From: Neospora caninum Liverpool
Taxonomy: Eukaryota > Apicomplexa > Conoidasida > Eucoccidiorida > Sarcocystidae
Direction: 5' to 3'
Assembly (NCBI RefSeq): GCF_000208865.1
Contig: NC_018398.1
Location: 1,240,001 to 1,304,000, forward strand
DNA: 64,000 nucleotides
The position numbers were made by a program, and so were the translations under genes. Under the pieces are notes generated by a model. The model worked only from the letters and a program-made list of their open reading frames with translations. It did no database searches and was not told the DNA's origin. Every line of letters begins with the position of its first letter. Within the stretch, counting starts at the first letter, position 1. Positions 35,737 through 45,002 of the stretch are shown here, piece after piece.

Positions 35737-35985
35737 AAACGCAGTATCGTTGAACGTCAGCACCCGAAAGTCTCTGGCTCGCTACCAAATGCTTTAGCAA
35801 CAACAGATTTCAGTGTGAAGACGTGGCACAGCAGACAGTTTGAAGTGAGGCATAGTGGTGACACAGACCGGCGTCCTGGAGTTGACACAACTGCTGCAGC
35901 AGGAGCAGATGATGGTGATTTCCCCTCGGAGACTCTGGCCAGTTATCTTGACGGGCTACTCTTCATAGGATACTCTGGCTGTTGA
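35737..35985 (+). CDS. Candidate orphan C-terminal exon (no ATG)
   Basis: An open frame of about 82 codons without an ATG runs to a TGA at 35983-35985. It includes residues such as VKTWHSRQFEVRHSGD, DTTAAAGADDGDFPSETLAS and YLDGLLFIGYSGC, which look more like protein than the surrounding frames. A pyrimidine-poor cag at 35811-35813 could be an acceptor. No upstream exon could be linked. It could be a pseudogene fragment or chance; I do not recognise it. Confidence 0.2.
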   Translation, partial: KRSIVERQHPKVSGSLPNALATTDFSVKTWHSRQFEVRHSGDTDRRPGVDTTAAAGADDGDFPSETLASYLDGLLFIGYSGC

Positions 35986-36361
35986 GACGGAAAATGAGAG
36001 CGAGAACACTCTTGTCTTTTCAGTATGGGAGCAGAATACAGCTAAGAGTGGAGTGACGACGATGGGGGGCCGGCATGTTCGGGACGCTAGACCAGGTCTG
36101 TTTAGCTTCGGGGTTATTCTACAAAGGTTACATAGAGTTCCCATTTTCAAAAACATGTCAACATGGATTCTTTCTAAGGCTCGTCGGTCATATCGACTGT
36201 TTCATTGTTGTTGTCTGGGGGAAAACCAGCAACAAAGCTCCACCCATACGACGAAAACTGTGAAAGCCGGCTCGGCAGAAAACCCTGAACCGTTGCTGAT
36301 ATCGACATGGCGGAGTGAAGCATTGAACTCCCAAGACGAGACAAACACAACATCACAATGA

Positions 36362-37537
36362 TTACAACGAGCCCACGAGGAGCCCTAACAAAGCGGCCGC
36401 ACCCGAGACTGTAGCTACCATTTGACCAGTTGACGATGCAGAGCTTCCTGACTTGACAGTCACAATCACATTGCAATTCGACGTAGTCGCATCTGTTTCT
36501 GAGCCGTTGTTTTCCCCAGTCTTTTCTTCAGGCTGATGTCCCTGGGAATTTGTCGTGTTGGGGACACAGCCTACACGAAATTTTTGTTCTGACTCGGGGA
36601 ACTCCGTCACCGGGATTGTCAGCGTAGCGGATGTCTTCGCATCCGCATTCGTCCACCAGCTCTCCACAAAGCTGGGAAGAATACCTACGTAGTCCTTCTC
36701 GTTGCACTTCTTCAAGTCTGCTTCCTCAGGGTCGCAGTAGCGAGTTTCATATGTAGTCGGATGAAGAATACCCTCGGAACCACACTGAAGAGTGAGGGTG
36801 TTATTCTCTGTCGTCATCTCAACCTTGAGAGGCGCAGGGTTGCTGTTTTTGCCGTACGCGCAGGCGACGAGATTATTTTCCCCAACGGCAGAAGCTCTCG
36901 CTTCCACGTTCACCGTCACCTTGCACGCCGTGCCTTGGGTTTGCTTAGAGGCAGTGGAGTCTTGGCACCCAACAAGGAAGCTCTTGTCGGTGACAGGAAT
37001 GTCGGCATCTTCCAGCTGCAGTGTCCACGTTTTTGTGCCGTCTGCATTTTTTTGGCTCTTTGGCACTTGTTGGATCTCTTTCCACTGAACGTCGCGGTTT
37101 GTTCCGAGCAAGTCTTTCAGCTCCACCTCTTTGCCGTCGGACTGGCTGCCCTCGATCTCGCAGTTGGTACCTTTTTGGGTTTGCTTCGGATCACACACGT
37201 GTTTCAGGCTGGCTGGAACCTTCTTGATTTGTGTTCCTGTACATACCAAGGTAGCGGAGAGACTTTGTTGCGACAGCGTCAGAGAGGTAGCAGCAGGCGT
37301 AGAGGCTGCGGCAGCTGCTCCTGTTAATGTGCAAGTGGCGACCGCACCCTGGAACACGGGCCGAACAGTCGAGAACGTAGTGGACAAACGCCGGTGTTGA
37401 ATGCCTTCACTCAGCTGAGCTGCAACGATCTCGCCGCTGCAGAACAACAAAATTCCGCCCATGCACGCTGCCATCCACGTGCGGTCCATCGGTTTCGGCC
37501 CTCGACGCCGCTGAAGTGTTTTGTCGATCCTTGCCAT
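36362..37537 (-). CDS. SRS-family GPI-anchored surface antigen A
   Basis: A single-exon gene of 391 residues. It has an N-terminal basic leader followed by a hydrophobic signal core (MAACMGGILLFCSG), two SAG domains with six cysteines each (distal: CTLTG, VCTG, VCDP, NCEI, GCQD, ACKV; proximal: CAYG, QCGS, YCDP, KCNE, GCVP, NCNV) and a C-terminal Ser-rich GPI signal (SGSSASS then a hydrophobic tail ending LLVGSL). SRS proteins coat the parasite surface and act in attachment and in interaction with host immunity. The ATG has A at -3 and G at +4. The last 588 bp region (36315-36902) recurs in genes B, C and D. The SRS number cannot be assigned here. Confidence 0.94.
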   Translation of the reverse strand: MARIDKTLQRRRGPKPMDRTWMAACMGGILLFCSGEIVAAQLSEGIQHRRLSTTFSTVRPVFQGAVATCTLTGAAAAASTPAATSLTLSQQSLSATLVCTGTQIKKVPASLKHVCDPKQTQKGTNCEIEGSQSDGKEVELKDLLGTNRDVQWKEIQQVPKSQKNADGTKTWTLQLEDADIPVTDKSFLVGCQDSTASKQTQGTACKVTVNVEARASAVGENNLVACAYGKNSNPAPLKVEMTTENNTLTLQCGSEGILHPTTYETRYCDPEEADLKKCNEKDYVGILPSFVESWWTNADAKTSATLTIPVTEFPESEQKFRVGCVPNTTNSQGHQPEEKTGENNGSETDATTSNCNVIVTVKSGSSASSTGQMVATVSGAAALLGLLVGSL

Positions 37538-39117
37538 TGTTTACATACGTATGAGCCACAAAGAATCGGTGAGAAAAGAGAGCTACACAAAGGGAATCAG
37601 TGGCCGCCAGAGCAAAAATCGACCAAGTCAGCCGCTTAGTGCGCCCCCACTTGAGAAGAAAATACCAAGAAGTTAAGCAAGACTGAACTCTACCGGCAGC
37701 TGCATCACAGCCCGTGAAACCAAGGCGGGTTAGCGGGGGGTCAGTCTGTGAAGACACGCGCGCGAGGAAGAAGTGCCGGCCGGCGACCCGTCCCCGCCAG
37801 TCGGTCAGCCTCCAAGTCGAGGGCGAAGATGGAGCACACCTTGGCGACCAAAACGAATATAAGCTTAAAACAATGAAATAAAATCAGGGTGCCGCACAGC
37901 TGTTCAAATGGTCTTCTGTTGCCAACTGTAGCAGCGGTGCAACTGGGAAAAGAGGAGAAGTGAAATCCTGTTTAAACTCTTTCGAGGTGCCTGTGTATCT
38001 CTCGTTCCACTTTTTCAGAACTGCCTCCGCAGCTCGTTTTTGTAACGATGGGACTGGAGAGCTAGAAGACTCGGAGGCCAAATGAACGAAATCTTCGAGA
38101 TTGTCCCGAGCTCGCGACTGCGAATAAAGGGGCAAATGACGCCTCCTGCGTCTTTGGAAGATGCAGTAAATGCTTTATCCCTGAGCCAGTTTGGGTGTTC
38201 ACTTTTGCATCACTGAGCAACGCTGGGGGACCGTTGGACATGAGGAAGAGCAAGGAGCTCAGCAGGTCTGACTAGCGAGAAGAAAGCTGGTGACGATGGC
38301 GTAACACAGACACAAGGGGGTAGACTCACCCAGTGAGACACAGTAAGACGGCGGTGGAAATATGATCGTAGTCAATTTACTTCTGTGTTGGGGGACTTTG
38401 GACAGAAGGCGAGGCATTGTCTGACATGTGAGAGAGAATGACACCGTGAAAATGTGAGGGAAGGCGGTCTCACAGATGTTTTCTTGGGAGGTGACAAGCA
38501 TACTGACATGAACGATGGATGACAACAGAGAAAGGTAATGTTAGGTTGGAGTACAGATGCCGAGTCAGGTGCTGCACAAGAGCACGGTGTCGTTATATTG
38601 TGTACTGTGTGCTGAGATGGAGAATGAGCATATCCTTGTTACCAAATTGAGATAGTTATCATGACGACACCTGTCATAGATCGGCTCCCATCCGGGGGCC
38701 TTACCCAAATGAATAACCTAAGGGGCTCTTGTGAATGACACATCGCTCTTGGATAGATCTCCTTGCTCCAGGAGCACCCACAACACGCGGACAAACGGTA
38801 TCGAAACGGCATGCCCGTGCCGCCGGAAGAGAATACCCGAACTTTTTAGCCGGAATCGATATCTCAAAAAAGCCGTAAAAAAGACTTCCTCTGCCCACTC
38901 TCCACCATACAGAACAGCACTGCCTTCGCATTCTGAATGAAATCTGGGAGAAATGAGTAGCCTCATTTGGAGTTCAAAGATAAACAAGTGGGTTCAGTCA
39001 AGTCCTTTCGAAGATTGTCGAACGACGGCGTCGCTACAAACAGCACAGCCGCTAGGATCGGGATGGAGGCGTGAAGCATTGAACTCCAGAGACGAGGCAA
39101 ACACAACATCACAATGA
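37538..39117. other. SRS A/B intergenic region, duplicated in the C/D interval
   Basis: Besides the candidate small exon, this 1.58-kb interval holds the SRS A promoter and the 3' flank of SRS B. It matches 43423-45002 almost exactly, so genes A and C share the same promoter sequence. Confidence 0.7.
37884..38117 (-). CDS. Candidate small exon between SRS A and B (copy 1)
   Basis: Downstream of a good acceptor (cccctttattcgcag on the minus strand) lies a 77-codon open frame ending in TGA at 37884. Its composition is protein-like: ARDNLEDFVHLASESSSS, LQKRAAEAVLKKWNERY, APLLQLATEDHLNSC. Upstream on the same strand there is a GTGAGT donor near 38330 and another open frame containing LLFLMSNGPPALLSDAKV. 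An intact gene cannot be built with confidence. It sits within the promoter region of SRS A and is present again at 43769-44002. No family recognised. Confidence 0.28.
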   Translation of the reverse strand, partial: SRARDNLEDFVHLASESSSSPVPSLQKRAAEAVLKKWNERYTGTSKEFKQDFTSPLFPVAPLLQLATEDHLNSCAAP

Positions 39118-40284
39118 TTACAACGAGCCCACGAGGAGCCCTAACAAAGCGGCCGCACCCGAGACTGTTGCTACCATTTGACAGGTTGACGATGCAGAGC
39201 TTCCTGACTTGACAGTCACAATCACACTGCAATTCGACGTAGTCGCATCTGCCTCTGAGTCGTCATTTTTCCTAGCTTTCGTTGCAGCATCAGGTCCCTG
39301 GGAATTTGTTGTGTTGGGGACACAGCCTACACGAAATTTTTGTTCTGACTCGGGAAACTCCGTCACCGGGATTGTCAGCGTAGCGGATGTCTTCGCATCC
39401 GCATTCGTCCACCAGCTCTCCACAAAGCTGGGAAGAATACCTACGTAGTCCTTCTCGTTGCACTTCTTCAAGTCTGCTTCCTCAGGGTCGCAGTAGCGAG
39501 TTTCATATGTAGTCGGATGAAGAATACCCTCGGAACCACACTGAAGCGTGAGGGTGTTATTCTCTGTCGTCATCTCAACCATCAGGGGCGCAGGGTTGCT
39601 GTTTTTGCCATAGGCACAGGTAACGAGATTATTTTCCCCAACGGCAGAAGGTCTCGCTTCCACGTTCACCGGGACCTTGCACGCCTTCTTCGTAACCAGG
39701 CCCGGCACAGAGGCAGTGGAGTCTTGGCACCCAACAAGGAAGCTCTTGTCAGACAAAGGAAGGTCTGCCTCCTCGAGCTGCAGCATCCACGTTTGTGTTG
39801 TGGCCACGGCCTTTTCGTCACGTTGTGTCCAGTGAACATCGCGGTTTGTTCCGAGCAAGTCTTTCAGTTTGACCTCGTTGCCGCCAGGCTGGCTGCCGTC
39901 AAACTGGCATTTGCCACTTTGTCCCGCTTGCGATGGATCACACACGCTAGCCAGGCTCTCCGGTATCATCGCGATGTTCTCTGCAGTACATACCAGGGTA
40001 GAGGTGAGACTCTTTTGCGACAGCGTCAGGGAGGCACCAGCGGCCGTAGCGGCTGCGGCGCCTTCGCCTGTGAAATCGCAAGTGGCGACTGCATTCTTAA
40101 ACAACGGTTCGACACTGTCGATTGGTCCGGACAAACTCCGACGCAGAAGACCTTCACGCGGTTGATCTGCACCTGCTTGCCCACTAGAGAGCAACAAAGC
40201 TCCACCCATGCACACGGCGATCAACTTGCGGGCCGTCGACCTGAACCCACCACACCGTTGCTCTAAATTCACCGTCCTCACCAT
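39118..40284 (-). CDS. SRS-family GPI-anchored surface antigen B
   Basis: A single-exon gene of 388 residues with the same layout as gene A: signal peptide (CMGGALLLSSGQAGA), distal six-Cys SAG domain, proximal six-Cys SAG domain, GPI signal. The distal domain is related to A and C but clearly diverged (for instance AMIPESLASVCDPSQAG). The proximal domain is nearly identical to the other three; its short linker GPDAATKARKNDDSEADA matches gene D rather than A and C. The upstream region is unlike that of A and C and resembles, at lower similarity, the upstream region of D. Confidence 0.94.
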   Translation of the reverse strand: MVRTVNLEQRCGGFRSTARKLIAVCMGGALLLSSGQAGADQPREGLLRRSLSGPIDSVEPLFKNAVATCDFTGEGAAAATAAGASLTLSQKSLTSTLVCTAENIAMIPESLASVCDPSQAGQSGKCQFDGSQPGGNEVKLKDLLGTNRDVHWTQRDEKAVATTQTWMLQLEEADLPLSDKSFLVGCQDSTASVPGLVTKKACKVPVNVEARPSAVGENNLVTCAYGKNSNPAPLMVEMTTENNTLTLQCGSEGILHPTTYETRYCDPEEADLKKCNEKDYVGILPSFVESWWTNADAKTSATLTIPVTEFPESEQKFRVGCVPNTTNSQGPDAATKARKNDDSEADATTSNCSVIVTVKSGSSASSTCQMVATVSGAAALLGLLVGSL

Positions 40285-42126
40285 TATGACAGAACTCTAG
40301 ACGACTTGACGAGCGATGAAACGACCGCATCGTTAGACGAACCATATATCGGAAAAATCGAAAATCGCACTCTGATCCTACCTCTCATAGCACATCAGCC
40401 GCCTCCCGCAGCGAGATGCACGCCCCCCTCCAACAGCCTTCGCCGGCGGCCGATGCCCCGGGGGATTCGATGCCGATTATGACCCGCTTCGGGATGAATA
40501 AATGACTCTGTGCGAGACGCGCCACAATGAGTTTTGCGTAAGACTACACAGTGCTTGTGGCTAGTCGCTGATGGACGGTGAATGACAACAAGAAAGGAAG
40601 GTTCTACCAAGTGTCTTTTTAGCAATTGTTCTGATTTCTCGACGTTTGAGGAAGTGATGGTGGGGTGAGGAGCGGAGGATGAAGGCAGCGCTTTCCTTCT
40701 GAGTCGTTGAGAGCAATTGCAGCTGACCCCTTCCACGCAATTTTTTTGCGGTTCGTGGTGCCACGGATTTAGCGGCAGGCTCCGACTCCGCGGTAGGAGG
40801 CCTCTCGCAAGTAAAGACACGAAGAGCCTGATTACTGGAGGAAGTGGAGTTTTTTTTCGTCAACCTTCCGAGGACAGTGTGCTCTGAAACTTGTCTGGGG
40901 TTGGTTGCGCTTGTGTAACATGCACGAATGCATAAAATATCGTGGAAGGGACAGGACAGCGAAGACAAAACGATAATGAGGCGATATAGAGAGAAACAAT
41001 GTGACGATGTGTATGCGTGTGCGTTCTTGAAGCTAGCCACTGCCCGAAGAGTGAATGTAGAAGGTATCACGGTGTTGCACATGCCAGCGAGGCAGCAAGA
41101 CAACGGCAGCGTGGTCTGTCCTGACACATAATATTTAAGAACAGACGCAACTCTCTATTGTAGTCGCTGCCTGCAGAGTACTGTTGTACAGAGCGAGAAA
41201 AGGACTCGCGAAGCTGAGAGTCGCAGGAACCGAGACAGACCAGGGAACATGCGCATTTCGCGGGCACGCTGATAATTTGCTGAAGAGTGTGCAGCCTCAC
41301 GGTTCCACAATCGAGGTACCACATAAGCAGGGCACACATCACACATTGCCCACAGTATAAAGAGAGTCGGGACGTTGCCACAGAAAACCGTGTCGCCCAT
41401 CTACACCTGAGCGCTCGTTCCGAGGACGACGTCGACGCCTCAGTGTGAAGTCTAACAGACTGCGGAGAATCAGTTGGTTCGTTCTCCCGTAGACCAAGGC
41501 ACTCGTGGGCCATCCCCTCTTTTTAGAAACGTAAAAGAATGAGGCGAGTGAAACACCCATGGTTTCACTTCACCTGAGCTCGTCTCTTTATGCGGTGTCA
41601 TAGGGAGCGATTCCTCAAATCGCCACCCCTTAATCAAATATTCACAACACCAAATCTGTGGAAGGCGGTGACTGGAGAGAGCAGAAGAAACTCAAAAAGA
41701 ATGACGCTGTCTAAAAACCCGCATCCGACATCATTTGTCAGGACAAAACCAAAGGCCCTCCCCTGCAGAGTCATAATAAAAACTGGATTGTCTGGTGTTT
41801 CGAAAAACAGCACTCATTGTGTCGTCACATCCAAATCCACAGACCATTTCTCCAAAGAGTCAGGATACAGTTTATTTCGGCGCAAACGGAACAGCGGGGT
41901 TGCCGACGAGCACAAACCCCATGTACTGCCATGGGCGTGGCATGCCCCGCTCGCAAGTCGCCAAAAGGCCCAGCCACACAATTAATGTCCTCTCTCTATG
42001 TGTACTTTTGAACTGCGGCCCGTGGCCCCAGGACAGCCAAAACATCAAATATACCAACCTGCATACCCTTGTGATTTCGCTGGACGACGACACATGGGCT
42101 ATTGGAGAAGAGAGAAACCCACCGGA
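40285..42126. other. Upstream region of SRS B and interval to SRS C
   Basis: About 1.8 kb without a supported gene. Parts are recognisably similar to the region upstream of SRS D (46.2-48 kb), e.g. the shared GCTAGTCGCTGATG near 40.56 and 46.45 kb and a GAGGACGACGTC-like stretch near 41.42 and 47.53 kb, but much more diverged than the A/C blocks. Confidence 0.6.
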
Positions 42127-42243
42127 CATACGACGAAAACTGTGAAAGCCGGCTCGGCAGAAAACCCTGAACCGTTGCTGATATCGACATGGCGGCGTGA
42201 AGCATTGAACCCCCAAGACGAGACAAACACAACATCACAATGA

Positions 42244-43422
42244 TTACAACGAGCCCACGAGGAGCCCTAACAAAGCGGCTGCACCCGAGACTGTAGCTAC
42301 CATTTGACCAGTTGACGATGCAGAGCTTCCTGACTTGACAGTCACAATCACATTGCAATTCGACGTAGTGGCATCTGCCTCTGAGTTGTTGTTTTCCCCA
42401 GCCTTCTCTTTAGGATCAGATCCTTGGGAATTTGTCGTGTTGGGGACACAGCCTACACGAAATTTTTGTTCTGACTCGGGAAACTCCGTCACCGGGATTG
42501 TCAGCGTAGCGGATGTCTTCGCATCCGCATTCGTCCACCAGCTCTCCACAAAGCTGGGAAGAATACCTACGTAGTCCTTCTCGTTGCACTTCTTCAAGTC
42601 TGCTTCCTCAGGGTCGCAGTAGCGAGTTTCGTATGTAGTCGGATGAAGAATACCCTCGGAACCACACTGAAGCGTGAGGGTGTTATTCTCTGTCGTCATC
42701 TCAACCTTCAGGGGCGCAGGGTTGCTGTTTTTGCCATAGGCACAGGTAACGAGATTATTTTCCCCAATGGCAGAAGGTCTCGCTTCCACGTTCACCGTCA
42801 CCTTGCACACCTTCTTCGTACCTGAGGGCGGCTCAGGGGTGGTGGCGTCTTGACACCCAACAAGGAAGCTCTTGTCAGACAAAGGAAGGTCTGCCTCCTC
42901 GAGCTGCAGCATCCATGTATTTTGTGTTTCGGAGCGGACGTGCTGTTGCTCAGGTTGCACCGGTTTCCACTGAACATCGCGGTTTGTTCCGAGTAAGTCT
43001 TTCAGCTTCACCTCTTTGCCGTCGGGCTTGGTGCCGACGATCTGGCAGTTGGTACCATTTTCGGTTTGCTTTGGGTCACACACGTGTTCTAAGCCTGCTG
43101 GAACCTTCTTGATTTGTGTTCCTGTACATACCAGGGTAGCGGAGAGACTTTGTTGCGACAGCGTCAGAGAGGTAGCAGCAGGCGTAGAGGCTATGGCAGC
43201 TGCTCCAGTTAATGTGCAAGTGGCGACCGCACCCTGGAACACGGGCGGAACAGTCGTGAACGTAGTGGACAAACGCCGGTGTTGAATGCCTTCACTCAGC
43301 TGAGCTGCAACGATCTCGCCGCTGCAGAACAACAAAATTCCGCCCATGCACGCTGCCATCCACGTGCGGTCCATCGGTTTCGGCCCTCGACGCCGCTGAA
43401 GTGTTTTGTCGATCCTTGCCAT
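42244..43422 (-). CDS. SRS-family GPI-anchored surface antigen C
   Basis: A single-exon gene of 392 residues with signal peptide, two six-Cys SAG domains and GPI signal. The first ~85 residues and the proximal domain are almost the same as in gene A. The second half of the distal domain (about nt 42735-42925) instead carries the version seen in gene B, e.g. WMLQLEEADLPLSDKSFLVG where A has WTLQLEDADIPVTDKSFLVG. C is therefore a mosaic of A-like and B-like sequence. The promoter is the same as that of gene A. Function as for the family: surface coat and attachment antigen. Confidence 0.94.
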   Translation of the reverse strand: MARIDKTLQRRRGPKPMDRTWMAACMGGILLFCSGEIVAAQLSEGIQHRRLSTTFTTVPPVFQGAVATCTLTGAAAIASTPAATSLTLSQQSLSATLVCTGTQIKKVPAGLEHVCDPKQTENGTNCQIVGTKPDGKEVKLKDLLGTNRDVQWKPVQPEQQHVRSETQNTWMLQLEEADLPLSDKSFLVGCQDATTPEPPSGTKKVCKVTVNVEARPSAIGENNLVTCAYGKNSNPAPLKVEMTTENNTLTLQCGSEGILHPTTYETRYCDPEEADLKKCNEKDYVGILPSFVESWWTNADAKTSATLTIPVTEFPESEQKFRVGCVPNTTNSQGSDPKEKAGENNNSEADATTSNCNVIVTVKSGSSASSTGQMVATVSGAAALLGLLVGSL

Positions 43423-45002
43423 TGTTTACATACGTATAAGCCACAAAGAATCGGTGAGAAAAGAGAGCTACACAAAGGGAATCAGTGGCCGCCAGAGCAA
43501 AAATCGACCAAGTCAGCCGCGTAGTGCGCCCCCACTTGAGAAGAAAATACCAAGAAGTTAAGCAAGACTGAACTCTGCAGGCAGCTGCATCACAGCCCGT
43601 GAAACCAAGGCGGGTTAGCGGGGGGTCAGTCTGTGAAGACACGCGCGCGAGGAAGAAGTGCCGGCCGGCGACCCGTCCCCGCCAGTCGGTCAGCCTCCAA
43701 GTCGAGGGCGAAGATGGAGCACACCTTGGCGACCAAAACGAATATAAGCTTAAAACAATGAAATAAAATCAGGGTGCCGCACAGCTGTTCAAATGGTCTT
43801 CTGTTGCCAACTGTAGCAGCGGTGCAACTGGGAAAAGAGGAGAAGTGAAATCCTGTTTAAACTCTTTCGAGGTGCCTGTGTATCTCTCGTTCCACTTTTT
43901 CAGAACTGCCTCCGCAGCTCGTTTTTGTAACGATGGGACTGGAGAGCTAGAAGACTCGGAGGCCAAATGAACGAAATCTTCGAGATTGTCCCGAGCTCGC
44001 GACTGCGAATAAAGGGGCAAATGACGCCTCCTGCGTCTTTGGAAGATGCAGTAAATGCTTTATCCCTGAGCCAGTTTGGGTGTTCACTTTTGCATCACTG
44101 AGCAACGCTGGGGGACCGTTGGACATGAGGAAGAGCAAGGAGCTCAGCAGGTCTGATTAGCGAGAAGAAAGCTGGTGACGATGGCGTAACACAGACACAA
44201 GGGGGTAGACTCACCCAGGGAGACACAGTAAGACGGCGGTGGAAATATGATCGTAGTCAATTTACTTCTGTGTTGAGGGACTTTGGACAGAAGGCGAGGC
44301 ATTGTCTGACATGTGAGAGAGAATGACACCGTGAAAATGTGAGGGAAGGCGGTCTCACAGATGTTTTCTTGGGAGGTGACAAGCATACTGACATGAACGA
44401 TGGATGACAACAGAGAAAGGTAATGTTAGGTTGGAGTACAGATGCCGAGTCAGGTGCTGCACAAGAGCACGGTGTCGTTATATTGTGTACTGTGTGCTGA
44501 GATGGAGAATGCGCATACCCTTGTTACCGAATTGAGATAGTTATCATGACGACACCTGTCATAGATCGGCTCCCATCCGGGGGCCTTACCCAAATGAATA
44601 ACCCAAGGGGCTCTTGTGAATGACATATCTCTCTTGGATAGATCTCCTTGCTCCAGGAGCACCCACAACACGCGGACAAACGGTATCGAAACGACATGCC
44701 CGTGCCGCCGGAAGAGAATACCCGAACTTTTAAGCCGGAATCGATATCTCAAAAAAGCCGTAAAAAAGACTTCCTCTGCCAACACTCCACCATACAGAAC
44801 AGCACTGCCTTCGCGTTCCGAATGAAATCTGGGAGAAATGAGTAGCCTCATTTGGAGTTCAAAGATAAACAAGTGTGTTCAGTCAAGTCCTTTCGAAGAT
44901 TGTCGAACGACGGCGTCGCTACAAACAGCACAGCTGCTAGGATCGGGATGGAGGCGTGAAGCATTGAACCCCCAAGACGAGACAAACACAACATCACAAT
45001 GA
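43423..45002. other. SRS C/D intergenic region
   Basis: Second copy of the 1.58-kb A/B interval with only scattered differences. It holds the SRS C promoter, the SRS D 3' flank and a candidate small exon. Confidence 0.7.
43769..44002 (-). CDS. Candidate small exon between SRS C and D (copy 2)
   Basis: Identical in translation to the candidate at 37884-38117, with the same acceptor and stop. Conservation here only reflects the recent duplication and is not evidence of function. Confidence 0.28.
   Translation of the reverse strand, partial: SRARDNLEDFVHLASESSSSPVPSLQKRAAEAVLKKWNERYTGTSKEFKQDFTSPLFPVAPLLQLATEDHLNSCAAP

Larger units (their letters stand above)
36245..39658. repeat. Near-identical SRS duplication block, copy 1
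   Basis: This 3.41-kb segment matches 42127-45543 almost base for base. It spans the 3' flank and all of SRS gene A, its upstream region, and the 3' half of SRS gene B. The left edge is the sequence CATACGACGAAAAC; the right edge is GGTCTCGCT inside gene B. Confidence 0.9.
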
